Assembly (NCBI GenBank): GCA_009733575.1
Contig: ML769458.1
Span: 62,001-126,000, forward strand
Reading direction: 5' to 3'
DNA length: 64,000 nucleotides
Source: Gymnopus androsaceus JB14
Taxonomy: Eukaryota > Basidiomycota > Agaricomycetes > Agaricales > Omphalotaceae
Numbering within the stretch: the stretch's first letter is position 1; each line of letters begins with the position of its first letter. The notes beneath the pieces were generated by a model. The model was not told the DNA's origin. It was given only the letters and a program-made list of their open reading frames with translations, and did no database searches. Positions 34,981 to 48,727 of this stretch are shown piece after piece. The position numbers and the translations under genes are program-made.

Positions 34981-36539
34981 CCCAATGAGCCCATCATAAG
35001 ACCCAAGTGTCTATAGAACTGTAAGATGCTAGAAAAATAACAGATTCAAGAGATTAGTACATTATACATATCATTGGAAAGTTGCAAAGGAGGAATTTAT
35101 GGAGAAGACAGTCACAAGACAAGCTAGTTAGCATCTTCTGGTCAATATTCAACACATGAAAAGATACTTACAACCATGCAATGAAAGATTCTAAAACCAG
35201 CGAATGCGCAAATGTCAAGGATGTAGAATCAATGACAGAAGTAAAAAGTTGGATGGAAGAGTTAGGATGGATCATTCTATTTGACAACCCCCTTGCTCAA
35301 CAACAACCCCCCTTAACAGACAACCTCTTGAAGTACTATTCAGCAGCCCTGTCACACATTTTAAAGTGTGACTTTGCTTTTTGTTTTTTCAAATATTTAT
35401 GTGTCTGCTTAATTCCGAAAAGTGACAATTACTGCGACTAACGATATCAGTGCCGTACTGCACGTGAGTCACTCAGGCGACTGGCTCGAGTCTAAGAAAT
35501 CGCCGAATGACCGGGCTTGGTTGGAGCCAGAGCTTATAGTAACAGTTCAACGTCAACGTTGAAGTGACGCTCGGTTCCTCAGCCTCCACCACGATTGTTG
35601 GACGTTGAACCGTGAGTCGGGTTTATCTGTGTTACGGACGCGACTCGCTCTGCGCCAGAACCGGCGTTCTTCTCTGGCCCTGTTCATCGGCTTCATCCAC
35701 AATTCTTTGGGCGAGTCTAGCGTCGTCTACCATGTTCTTTGCGCATTATATATTACTTGCCAAGATTATTGGAACGCGGCAAAGGAATCGAAATTCCGAG
35801 GTGTGTTGAGGTTTATTGGAAAGCCTGAAGTGCGGCGGTTGAGCATGTAGTCCAAGAAGAATTGCAAGATTGACTGGGACGCCAGGAATCTCTGAATCCC
35901 TTGAAAGAACAGTTAACATCCTTGATATGAGCACCCATATGCCACCGGGCGCGATTGTATGTACTTTGAGTATCGTATGTGTCGTATCATGTATGTATAC
36001 GTGCAAAAATGAGGCGCCAAATAATGTCGTATAAAAGTAAAGCAAAGCAAGGAGAGCAGGTCGTGGGGGAGCGAACCAAACTCGAGTCAATACAAAGCGA
36101 AGAACGGATGTACAAGGGGAGGGATCGATGACCAAAAAATGCGAAAGCAGATACAACAAGACAAGACAAGCATGCACTGAGCAAAGCAGAATCGACAACA
36201 AAATTATGTAGCTAAGTATACGAAGCAATAACAGTATGTAGGATAGGTATGTAAAATCACAGATTAGAGAGTACTCTTCGAGGTACGGATCATTGCGGAT
36301 AAGTATGTACTAATTGATACAGAAAAATGAACAGCAGAAAAAAACGCCGAAGAACAAGGTACAGGTGCAAGAAGATGAGGAGTCGAATCTCAACCGATGA
36401 CCAAGAGATGAACAGGATGGATCGATCACTAAAACCATCGCCGAGACCAAGAGAATGGAAGAGCGAAACAGTCACTCACACTTTATCAAAAATCAATATC
36501 CCCTTCCCCTCCACGCCAACCGAGCTCCCACTTGTGCTC
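34981..36539. other. intergenic, no convincing gene
   Basis: Frames at 35605-35850 (plus) and 35746-36228 (minus) overlap on opposite strands and neither shows a recognised motif. Confidence 0.4.
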
Positions 36540-38600
36540 CGGTCAACAACAATCCCTACCGAGCTTCGTATGGCCCATAAGCCAATCGACCCTTTGTACA
36601 CCAACCTCCGAATCCAATACGCCATCTCTAGCCTCCATCCGCCTCACGCGTTTTTCGATACGCTTTTGCGACACGCATCTGGAAGAGATCGAACCATTTG
36701 ATTGTATCCGCTGCAGCGGCAGATTTTGGGAGTACGAAGTTCGTTCCATTCAGCTTCAGTAACGTTGGACTTTGAGGATATGGTACAACGCATACAGGAC
36801 ATCGTTGTTCGTGATTACACGGTCCCGAGCGTCGGTACTAGCAGATCTCCTTGGAGTCCTGGCTATGCAGTCCTTTGCATACCCGCCGTATACTGTGACG
36901 GTCCACGGAAACCGCTCGCATACCAATTGCAGCGTTCCCTTCGTAGGTGGCTCCGTTGCAGGCTCGGAGAGGATATCCGCTGGTAAGGCGTCGGTTTTTG
37001 ACTTTGATGTTGGGACTGAATCGCTCGGTTTACAACGCACGGAAATCGGGGAGGTGGAAGATTCACTTCGTAGAAGATTGGAGGAACGACAGCAGTGGGA
37101 TCTCGGACCCCTGCTGATATAATACAGTCGTAAGCGGACGTAGTCGCGAACAGAGGGTGCATGTTTAGGTGCTTGGCGTTGGTTTGGGTTAATAAAAGAG
37201 ACGTGGTGGCGAACTCTGTGTTCCGTCGGTGGCGGAGGGACGAATAGAGGAGGAGGAATGATGGCAAGAGTTGGACGAGGGATGAAATGAGAATGGGTAC
37301 GAGAATGATCATGGGGTATGACCGGAGCAGGAGGACGAGGAGCAGGATTGGAATTTGAGTTGCGACGATGCATTCGTTGCGTGAACTGCCTAAAAATACC
37401 AAGAGGCTGCTGAGGAATAGCAGGCGCAGGAATAGCACCAGGGACAGGAGGTATGAGCTTCTCCCTCATAGACTCGGTAGACGTCCGACCAACATTGCCC
37501 GCAACGTGAGCCTCTCCCGAGTTCCTACCAGAGCTCGTTTCATGGCCATGAAGTCTCCTAGAACCGGAATTGGTCCTCGTAACACCGTATGATGCGGGTG
37601 GGGGTCCAGGAATAACAGGCCCGTTCCCGATCCCAGTGGTACCAGCACCAGCATCGTCGTTCGAAGCAACTGGCGACGGTGGCATGCTTTGCGTACGGTT
37701 ACGATTATCCGTGGTTGCTGGTAGAGTGCGATCCCGGCTGGTGCGACTACGAATCGAAGATCCGGATTCTGATATTGTCGACAACCTAGGAATAGGTATC
37801 GACGGGTCGAATTCGTTGGCCGCCGCTCGAGCTGCATTTTCATCATACGGGATGGTGTCGAATAGGCGACAGCCTTGGTCCATGTGAGAGCGAATTCCTT
37901 GCTGAGCATGGACTGAGACGGAGCGGGAATGTTGATGATGTGAAGGACGCGATTGAGGAGGCAAAGCAGTCGGTGGGGTTGTGATTGCTGAGACGGAGGT
38001 TGGTACTGGGAAGACTGACGACGGCGGCGATCTGGACAAGATGATTAACAAGAAAAAAGTTTTCAGAATGAGAAAAACTTACTGGGCATCCGCGCCTGGG
38101 CTTCCGCTTGTGCTCGAGCCTGAGCAGCTAGATACGCCTGCACAGTCGATGGGACGTTTTGGCCAGTTGCAAGATAGATAGGTACGGTTTGGGGAATCTG
38201 CCTCATCTCTGTCTCTGTGCCTCCACGACTAAAGATATAAAACATTGAAAAAGATTCGCGTTTATTCGTTTTAAGCTTTAAAATTTCGAAAGATTTTTGT
38301 AGAAGTCAATGGATCGATTGTATAATTGTTCGTTCAGGTTTCGTTCAAAGAGAACGCCAACTTGACGAAAAGATTCAATAATAACACAAAATCGTCAATA
38401 GAGAAACATGCAAACCTTTTTTTAAGCAGTAAACGCGTCCAAAGTGTCTATCGCGGTGAGAGAAAGACACAAGAGAAATACTGCAAAAGTCCACGAAGCA
38501 ATCTTCCTGATTCGATTCAATGCGATGCTATTTTTTCCATACTTACCCAAGGACCGAAAAAGCCATCAGAGATAGAGCTCCGTATCCAGGGTCCAGGCGC
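36540..38600 (-). pseudogene. DUF6699-like gene copy B, several frameshifts
   Basis: On the minus strand an upstream exon near 38550-38600, an exon at 38245-38083, a 51-bp intron (38082-38032, GTAAGT...TCCAG) and a long exon can be seen. The protein is Ser/Pro/His-rich for about 300 residues. It then resembles the DUF6699 domain found widely in basidiomycetes: LVCERFPWTVTV, NNDVLYALYH, VTEAEWNELR, VAKAYRKTRE and VQRVDWLMGH. These last pieces lie in three different frames, with shifts near 36770, 36730 and 36660. Another shift is needed near 37150, and one just after the intron where copy A is open. Function of DUF6699 proteins is unknown. The multiple breaks point to a pseudogene. Confidence 0.7.
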
Positions 38601-39683
38601 TTGCCTCACCACGTTCCATCGTCGATGATCTTCGATTCGACGCGTTCCAAGGGGGTTTTTAATTAAGTTGATGAGGAAGATTGCATGCGCATGAGGTGAG
38701 CCACAAGTGAATAGCTCCCCGCTGGGGATTAGGAGGCTGAAAAGTCAGCCAGAATAGACTGTAAAAGCCGCATCGAGGCCTACGGAATTTGGAGACGAAT
38801 GTACCAAACGATAATCGATAAACGATAAAGTTCGGATCGAGCCTTCCAGCGCCTATTCCAGCGCCATCTCATTCTGATTTGGAGGATCTCAAAATTACGG
38901 TGTATCGACACATGAGTCAAAGTGATGGCAAATTAAACGGAGCCACATTGTAAGTATGGAGACCCACGCTAAATCGCGTGGCGGGGACGTACGATCGAGT
39001 GAAGATCGAAGATGTAACGACATGAAAACCTCCAACAAGCCTGAGACGATTCACAGATAGGAATGCCTGCCACAATCAGTAAAAAGATTTACGCCTTGCC
39101 CAACCTAAGTTTGTAGATCGCATTCTTCCTATGTAGGTATGTATGACTGCATGCAGCTTCAGCTGGACATTGACGTTGATGAGGATGTATACCAGCGGTA
39201 ACTCTGCAGTAACAGAAAGCCATCCATGTATCCGGCAATTATAAGTAAGCATTGGAATATTGTCACATCGTCGCTGCTGGCGGTTCTTTTTCCTTCCTTC
39301 CTTAATCTCGCCGGCCCTCTTGTACTGAGCGTTATAACAAGGCTCTTAATTAGGTGTTCGCCTTCAAACGCATGCTGTCGAAAACTTTGTGCTAGATGCT
39401 GCAATAAGGGAAGCACAGAGGTCCAAGGCTCGTGTAAATAGGTTTCGAGCTCAGATGGACATTCTAAGTCTTGTCCAAGCGCCGGCGTCCACTTAACGCT
39501 CAATTGGCGCTCAAATCCTCGAATCTTGTCGAAAGACTACTACATTATCATTAACTGCAATCGCTTCAGACCAGCTTGCCGCCACCGGTTTCTCTGGTAC
39601 ACTCAGCTGGTACACTCAGATAGTGATAGGATCTTGAAATCCTTCAGAACCTGATCCACCAACGACATTGTTGTTCGAACAGT
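38601..39683. other. intergenic, no convincing gene
   Basis: A 114-codon minus frame at 39159-39503 has normal composition but no motif I recognise and was left out. Confidence 0.4.
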
Positions 39684-41357
39684 ATGCTGCCGCTGAATGT
39701 TGATGTCATTTCCCTCATATGCGAAGAACTTGACCCAGCCAAATTCCGCCCATTCACGGCGGCCGGACTATCTGATATTCGAACGGTGCGGAAAAATTTG
39801 TTGTCTCTCGGTCTCACCAATACTATTTTCCTGGAACCAGTTCTGAATGTTCTCTGGAAGGAGATCGATACCATGGATGCTCTTTTATATTTTCTACCGA
39901 CTACAGAAGGCCCGGGAACAGCATCGAAGGTTACTAGTTCCGCTCGAATCATGAGATGCCAGTAACTGACTGAAGGTTTACAACCATGCAGATGTTGGGC
40001 GTAACGAATCCTTTCAAACGTGCAAAAGCACAGGACAGGAAAGAGTCAAAAGGTTCGTGATTTTGTGCGCTTTTTAACTGACTGAAGGTTTTGACATTTA
40101 GTAATGCAGACATTAGTGAAAGGTCGGATAGAGCTGTCGCGTTGGAACAGAATGCTCTACTATACTTCTCGTGTCCGCGTTTTCTACCATCGTGAGCTTG
40201 TCGACCACATCGATACTTCCGCATACACCAGATTCCGGGAAGCTCCAGAATGTATATTCCCTCGCCTTCGAATGTTTCATCCAAGCACGGTGCACATATT
40301 CTCAGGAAGTCTTCCTTTCTTTATATCAGAATCTCTGCTCTCCCTTGATCTTCAGGGCCCCTTGTTCGAGGAGGCAGATGGATCTCAGAGTCATTCGGAA
40401 AACTTTGGGCCATTTTTGTCCATCCTAGCTCAGAAGAGTCCCAACTTGGAAAATCTTGCTTTAGGTCTTTCGTTTTTTCCTTCGACTTGGAGCACACGTC
40501 GCGGATTTGTGGACTTTGCAAAAGAGGTCAAACATGTATTTCGATCTTCGCTCCCACTGGGCTAAAATTCACCGAAATCACGGCAATAGTATAGGATTTC
40601 CATCCTTGCAGCTCCTCGATTTTGGTGTTTCACTTCTTGAAGCCCGTGTGCTTTTGGCAAAAGTCAGCATCTGCCACTAGGGTGCTGCAGTCATTGCAAA
40701 TGCACTTTAGTGACTCTCCTGACTTTCCTTCTCTCCTCCATTATTTCAATCCTATCTGCCCTGCAGATAGCTACCTTCAGCTTGCTCACCAGGTGTTCTA
40801 TAAAAGCTTATTTGCAAGTCAGTCGCATCGATCTCTGGGGAGAATAGTTTGCATGCCGTTGACACTTCCTTCTGGTCTGTGTTTGCACCTTTTCTTCAAC
40901 TGCACCAGATGCAAATGTTTGAATATACGATTCCAGTGTATTTGTCGGATGAACGGGTTGAGAGTATTGCGTTAGCTTGGCCTAAACTGACACAACTCAC
41001 CATCATGGGACATGTCTGGAGTATGACGCCTCATAGCTGGTCCTCGGATCCGCAAAAAGCCACTATCAACTCCCTCTCTCACTTTGCCAAGAACTGCCGA
41101 AAGCTGGAGTATTTAGCTTTCCCTGTCTTGGTTGAACAGTCACCCCTTCCTGGTAACCTCCAACCCGAACATATGCACATCCACTGCGCACCTTCAAGTG
41201 CACTATTCCCAGCGGCGTAGGAGATGCTGCCGGTGTTGCCATACGCCTTGATCGAATGTTCCCTTCACTTGTTAATGTTTTGGAGGACTCTGGTGCCTTT
41301 GGATGGAAGGAAGTAGATCGTATCATCACAAAAGAGCTACGAGCTCTTCATCCATAA
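39684..41357 (+). pseudogene. F-box-like/LRR-type gene, frameshifted
   Basis: Exon 1 (39684-39929) encodes an F-box-like start, MLPLNVDVISLICEELD, followed by the basidiomycete pattern VRKNLLSLGLTN...FLEPVLNVLW. Exon 2 is 39992-40052 and exon 3 begins at 40102; both introns (62 and 49 bp) are GT-AG and phase-consistent. Downstream the protein keeps the leucine-rich pattern of this family (SLDLQGPLFEEAD, SPNLENLALGLS, WPKLTQLTIMGH) to a stop at 41355-41357. The frame changes near 40545, 40830 and 41205, so no single protein is encoded as written. F-box proteins of this type are presumed SCF ubiquitin-ligase adaptors; the target is unknown. Confidence 0.72.
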
Positions 41358-41911
41358 CCACAACCGGCGTTGATGCTGTTGTCAACCTGCTTTCAATAGA
41401 TGGTATACTATCTCCTTCCATAGTGTACTTATCAAAGTAACTTCTATTCACAATTTCACTCCAAGACTGTGCTCTATGCCCTGCTGATACCACCAAGCAT
41501 TATCTTAATCAGAGTGTCATGGCTCAACTCCCCAGAATACGAGCTGTGTTTTCCTAAAATTTGCCCAACCAACGCTTCTTCTAATCAAAATCCTGTTCCT
41601 GTTCTCCGTGTCCTTGAGTGACCCGAATGTGGAAGTGTGGAAAAGTGGAAGCTGAAGAGGGAAGGAAAGGGGTGACTATAATGCAGAGTGGAGCCAGCTC
41701 TATCTGTCTGGTAAAATCTGCCAATCAGTAGAAGCTAACCTCGAACCAACGCCATTGCTTTCGCAGGAATATCTGTGACTGACTTGAAGCCAGCGTTGAC
41801 TAATTACAATATATCAAGAACAGCCTGAGGGATGTAAATGCAAGCACTAAGCTAACATACACCATACTCATACTGGCTGCGTTATCAAGCTGAAACTGCG
41901 TGGATTCCAAG
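41358..41911. other. short convergent intergenic gap
   Basis: Lies between the F-box-like gene on the plus strand and the vWA gene on the minus strand. It probably holds both 3' ends. No gene seen. Confidence 0.5.
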
Positions 41912-43010
41912 CTAGAAATCCAAATCTTGATCGTCAAGTACATTGCCAACTTTTGGTTTCGTATTGATTGCGTTCTTGTTGCGTTCTCGCCTCAAGACTG
42001 CCTTAAAATATCTTCTGTAATACTCACTTTCTATTACTGCCACACGGTGTGTTGTGTCCATGCTCATACACTGATATAATTCCACGGTTGAGAAAACCAT
42101 CGGCCAAATTTGGATTGAAACTTACTCGAATCCCATTTTTAGTCGATAGTGCATTATCCAGCCTGTGGAGATACTCACTGACCATGACTGATCTTCCAAT
42201 TTGCACGATGTGAATCCCAAGCTGCAGAGTGAGTATAAGAGGAGTAAATCACACCACCACTCGACTCAGACTGACCTGATCGAGGGGAAAGTTTCCTTCA
42301 TCGAGCCGTATAGATGTGTTGAGGATTACGGATTCAATGTTGAATTCGGATCCAGGCTTGTCAGCTGAAAAAATACAAGGTGTAAGGAAGCCCACATGTA
42401 AGGATGGGCTCAGCAATACGAACTTGGTCTGCCATCAGTTATCACGACATAGATAATTGGTTTAATCTTCCTCTTCATATCCTTCGACTTGTTCTTCAGT
42501 TTTCCTGCTTCAATTTCGTCAAGGTAGTTCCGAAGGAGTGTGTTGAGCCTGGCTCCTAGAGGGGTTGTGCCTTGTGGTTGTACTTTTTTGAACAGAGATA
42601 ATACTTCGTCACTGGTCTGGTAACGGTAATAAGCTTGGTATGAAGAGGAGGAATTTAAAGAACATGGCGCACTTTTAACTTGTGACCCACTTCCATCGCA
42701 TTTAGGAAATGAATATCTATTCCATCTGTGTCGTAGTTATTCAGTGCGGGACCAGCCATCTGGGAAAGAGCGTTTGCAACCTGATAGAAAAACCTTGATA
42801 AATGTGATCGTTTAAATCACGATCATAGAAAGACGTACTTCCCACCACGAATTTCCTATCATTGAAGACGAATCATCTACCAGTACGACAAGATTGAATT
42901 CTCTGGGCACTTCCGACGATGTGTCCTTCGATGATGTGTCCTTCGATTTTTCTAATGCAGTTGGGTGCGAGCGATGCGATAAGATCAGGAAGAAATTGCA
43001 CCATCTGGAT
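41912..43010 (-). CDS. von Willebrand factor A domain protein, 6 visible exons
   Basis: Exons 42839 and up, 42780-42691, 42616-42424, 42364-42276, 42221-42126 and 42070-41912 join in one open frame, with introns of 58, 74, 59, 54 and 55 bp. All metal-ion-dependent adhesion site positions are visible: DxSxS in LVVLVDDSSSM, Thr in GTTPLG and Asp in VVITDG. Other words (NYDTDGIDIHFLN and LGIHIVQIG) are typical of the stand-alone fungal vWA family. The visible part is about 265 residues and uninterrupted. No in-frame ATG precedes the domain in the first visible exon, so the 5' end must lie in an upstream exon I could not place; the upper boundary is approximate. A 15-bp coding duplication lies near 42918-42947. 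The role is unknown; vWA domains bind protein partners through a divalent cation. Confidence 0.85.
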
Positions 43011-43377
43011 TGCACCTCTTCGAAAGCCCATCGTTCGATCCTGAAGGCATTGACAAGGTCATATCTTTATTTATGTCGCAATAGGGCGGCGGCGGGGCAT
43101 CTGGGTCCACATTTATGTCGTATTGTGGCGCCGCCCGACTGGAGGAAGAACTTTGAGAGAAATATTCTTTGGAACAAGTTGCTTGGCATGGTATTCGAGT
43201 CTGAGAACTATAATCAGTTCAGCATTATATACTGGCCTTTGTTCACGAAGGCGATGTGATTTGAGTATGGCGGCGGTCCGTACTAGCGGTACAGTAACAT
43301 TAACATGGACAGGCTGTAGATGTCAAACGCAAAAATATAACAATAACAGCAGACTTTTGGAGGGAGGGTGTTGTATA

Positions 43378-44048
43378 CAGTCGACTTTCTCATATGGAAT
43401 AACACTGTATGGAATAACCGTGGAATGGAATTGGAATCAGCTCGCCCCAGCTCGGGAGGCGGGAATATTCCATCAAACTGTAATCCGGAATATGGAATAA
43501 AGATTTGGGTTGATATTCCATTTGGCGGGCACCCAAATTCACTGAAATTTTTCTTTCTGCCACTGTCTGGAGTTAGAGTGTGTAAGAATGGGTAAAGTGA
43601 GCCTTGAGGCATGGACCCACAGTGATTTGTTACTTATGTAAATCTGTTTTGTTGTTGTTCTTGCACTACTCATACCATGGTGAACAATAAAACACAAAAA
43701 GTATGCCAGAACCAGAAGAAGCCTGTCATTTTTAAACCACAAAAACCTCACAAAAAGATTGGCAACCTTCCAAAGACTACAGCAAAGCCACTTCATCAGC
43801 CAAGAGAGGACCTCACACTCAGTAACTGGCTCCAAGTTATTGACTATGCACAAGAAACAGGTTGGAATTACTGATTATTTTGGCCATAAATAGGTTTTTA
43901 TTATGCATAGAATACTGTAGAAGGCTTAAAAACATAGTTATAAGCCAAAAAAAAAGTCCCAAAATAAATATATATCCTATGGAATATCCGTTGTATGGAA
44001 TACAGTTTGGGGGTGCCCCGACATTATTCCATATGAGATGGTCAACTG
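43378..44048. mobile_element. MITE with TA duplication and TATGGAATA words
   Basis: CAGTCGACTTTCTCATATGG at the left end pairs with the inverted CCATATGAGATGGTCAACTG at the right end, with TA on both sides (43376-43377 and 44049-44050). A CAGT start with TA duplication suits Tc1/mariner-like elements. TATGGAATA/TATTCCATA words recur near both ends. Short frames inside are not considered genes. Confidence 0.75.
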
Positions 44049-44218
44049 TAACTGCTCGTGGAACTGAGGTAGCCTAAAACGAGTCAACAATTAAATCGGG
44101 TATGTATTAAGCCAAATGAACAAGCACTATTCTTCAGGCTCCTCCTATACGTCGTTCTCGTCAAGCATCACTCGGCTCACACTCACTTCCGGCGAGCGCC
44201 AGAATTCGTCGAACTCCT

Positions 44219-45780
44219 CTAGCTAACTTTGAGGTCCATTCCAGCCTCCCTCAAAGGCACAAGCTCTCGGAATGGATAACCTGCAATATCAAGATCATGC
44301 AGCCCAAAGTGCATCCTTAGCGACCTCATTCGAGCACAGCTAGTGCCGCCTAGCTCAAAACGTGATTTCATAGTTTCCACCAGCGCCTTGGAGTCAAACG
44401 TGACTCCCGACTTGCCATTTCCCCTGGAAATGTCTAATGTCTGGAGCTTGCATAGAAGTGGGCCTGTTGCAGAGGGTCGAAGTTTTGTTTGTTGAGAGAC
44501 ATGAAGACTTTTAATGAACTAAGTTGTGATGGCCATGGAGGTTTGGGCACTAGGGTTCCGATAACTCGACCGAGGATCATGAATACGTAGATCCTCCACT
44601 GGTAAAGGTAACCGCTCGAGCAGTTGGACCGCTTCGCTGTCGGATAGAGAAGCTCCACTATCCAACTATCTAGCGACAAGCTTCGAAGTGACATTGAAAA
44701 GGCCGAACAGAAGAAGAAAGAATCGATTTCATGGAAAAAAACCATATTCGACCGATGGCACTTTGCGAGCACGTTGGTTGAATGCGCGAAATTCAATTGA
44801 AAGATTCTTTAATTTCGGCGTCATTAGCCAGGACATACAAAAATCCATCTTCGGCAGGTCCGAATTCCAAGATTCGGAACGGTAATGGCCAGTCGCAACG
44901 GAGAGAATCTCCAAGTCGGGTAATATCAAGGAGACTGGATTTGCACTGTCAGGAGAGGTAAGAGTTCCTCTGTCATGATCCAAAGAGAGTCGTTGGAGAT
45001 TGAGACATGGAGATAGTTACGGATAGACTTGGAGAGGAAAGAATTCTGTGGGATAGCGCAGGACGAGCCATGCAATTTGAAAGTGTGAACATTGGGAGCG
45101 CAAGCAAGTAGTCCAGTAATATAAGCAAGCCTCTCGGCAGCTTCAACACGGGAACGAATATCGATCTTCAGCGTCTCCAATGCAGGAAAATCCAAATACA
45201 ACAGACATGGGTCATCCGAGGGTTTATCGATGTGGAGTTCGAGTTCGAGTTGTTGCAATCTCGATGAATGTTGAGTGAGTTGTGCGAGGACTGTAGAATG
45301 AACAGGAGCATACGCATATACCGAAAGGGAAAGAGAGTGTTCTCTCAACCTTTGGAGAAATAAATCGAAAAGCTTGCAGTAATGAGGTTCCTTTGTGAAA
45401 GACAGAGCATAATTGGACCACAATTTGGAGCATCCAATCGCCAACTGTCTCCACTGAGTACAAACCCAGCTGATGTTCAACAGAGCATATCTCTCGTTGA
45501 TATTCAGATCGAAAAGATCTGAATTGACGCAATGTGTGAATATTTCCAATAAAAGGTCATCGGAGAGACGTTGGAGTGGAAAAAGACTGGAACGAAGTTT
45601 AAATTTAGAGAGACTCATTCGGGTGCAGCCCATCTCCCAGTCCCAATTCGAGTTGTCCAATGAGTCAAGATCATCTTCAACAAGATTGAGAAGACTTGAA
45701 ACAGTATCTGTTCTCAGCTCAAAGGTCCCGTGGATGATGGATCGACTGAGAGATGGTGGGTGAAGAAGAAGAAGAAGCGC
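44219..45780 (-). pseudogene. F-box-like gene, frameshifted
   Basis: The largest intact part (44926-45660) has an F-box-like segment, LQRLSDDLLLEIFTHC, followed by SWVCTQWRQLAIGCSKLW and a leucine-rich tail. The frame is open further upstream toward 45770 (TVSSLLNLVEDDLDSL), so the true start lies above 45660. Downstream, coding resumes in other frames: ANPVSLILPDLEILSV, SVEYGF, then FFHEIDSFFF after a T-run near 44745, then LPLPVEDLRIHDP and a C-terminus ending at 44219. It is a paralogue of the gene at 52722-53935, sharing VEDDLDSL/AEDDLDSL, DDLLLEIF and WVCT(Q/R)WR. At least three frame changes make it a likely pseudogene. Confidence 0.72.
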
Positions 45781-46752
45781 CCCTGAACGGACTCGGACCG
45801 CCGACCAATGGCCAAGCTGAGACTCTTCTTTTTCAGCTTGCTTTCCCTACTATGGTTGTTAGGGATCTTCGATCAACAGGGATCTTCCGATTTCCAAAAA
45901 ATGCTCGATTGCGAGCATTTGGGTCATTCTCAGCTTCTAGCCTTTTCTGTAGATGTTATTTTAATGACATTCTACTTGATTATCTACTCAAAGTAAGGTC
46001 TCTCTGAAGGACTAGTGAATAAAAGACAAAAACACCAAATGATTTGAGTGTACTTTAGCATCAACAGCGAGGAACAGGACAAAAATGTATAGAAACTGCT
46101 GGTCCAAGTATATAGGCAGTTAAATATGGTTCTTTGGATTTCTCATCCCAAATTTCTTGGCAGTCCATTAGGATTCTAAGTCTTCGATGAGCAAACAAAA
46201 GTGATAAAGGTTCCAGCGGAAGATCCTTGTTTTTGCTCGGTCACTGCCCGACGCTTCACCTACCTCACGGAAGCACCTTAAAGTCAGGAGGTAGGGGTTT
46301 GAAAGCACTCTGATTCTAACTGTGTACTCAGATTTTTAATCCGGTAAGTTTTTATAAAGTTATCCACGATTTTTGAGAAATCGGAAGATCCCTAACAACC
46401 ATAGTATTGATTGAGTACTTACTTGCTGCTCACAGCAACGAGGATATATTTCTGCAAGTCGTGGTTTCTGTCAGTGAGATCCGAGTCGACGAGCAATTCC
46501 AAAGTTGAATCTGAAGATTCTGAACAAATCCGAGCCCGTACATATCTTATTCATCATCGGTGTAGAGTCGGCCTGGGTTGACTATCACAGGTATGGAGCC
46601 AACTCTTTCAACACGGGGATGCTCACTGTCAGAATCAGACCGACCGGCAAATATGATGGACCGGCGGATTGTCATTGGCGCGTGATTATCGTAGACGCTT
46701 TAAAGCTCTTCAATTCTTACCACCACCAACTTTCCAATCTCATTTCGTCCCA
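45781..46752. other. divergent intergenic gap
   Basis: Lies between the minus-strand F-box-like gene and the plus-strand thiolase and should contain both promoters. No gene or clear core promoter is seen. GGGATCTTC and GGAAGATCCCTAACAACC words recur inverted near 45855-45890 and 46385-46400. Confidence 0.45.
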
Positions 46753-48209
<1,457 letters not shown>

Positions 48210-48727
48210 TTGCCTACCGTTGTGTCTACACATTGCGGAATAAGTAAATTATACAGATTAACTTGTACTATTGGATCAGTGCTAGGATATTGGATACAGG
48301 TTTTGTATTTTGAGAGCTTGCATCGACGACTTCAATTGTCGATAGCCAGAGCGCGCCTACTTTGATCTCCAGAACGCCTATCTCTAGGTTGCGGAGGGCG
48401 AAGTGCCAAGTGCCAAGTCCCAAGTGACCACCAAGCGTTCAGGCAAACTATACCGCCAGGTATCATTTACTCCGCATGAAGTCCGGGATACAACCCCGAA
48501 TACAAACTGAAGTACAATATGGTATTTATACTGTTTCGTGAAACAATGGCATCTCGTACGTATATATTGTATAACAGGGCTAATGAGAAATTAACGAAGA
48601 AAAAAAGAGTTAAGAGCAGGCAGTCCCAGAATAAATCAATGCACATCGGTCATCACAGATACATACAGTAACATTAGAATAGTCGTCCAAAAGTCATCCT
48701 CGTCTTCACCTCCATAACGAAATAAAA
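48210..48727. other. short convergent intergenic gap
   Basis: 3' ends of the thiolase (plus) and the NIPA-like gene (minus) face each other here. No gene seen. Confidence 0.5.

Noticed and set aside
35605..36228. Overlapping frames on both strands with hydrophobic stretches
   Set aside because: Hydrophobicity comes from composition; no motif, no splice-consistent model.
36327..36762. Plus-strand frames near the DUF6699 C-terminus
   Set aside because: Antisense of the DUF6699-like pseudogene, whose family words are on the minus strand.
39159..39503. 114-codon minus-strand frame
   Set aside because: No recognised domain and no support from neighbouring exons.
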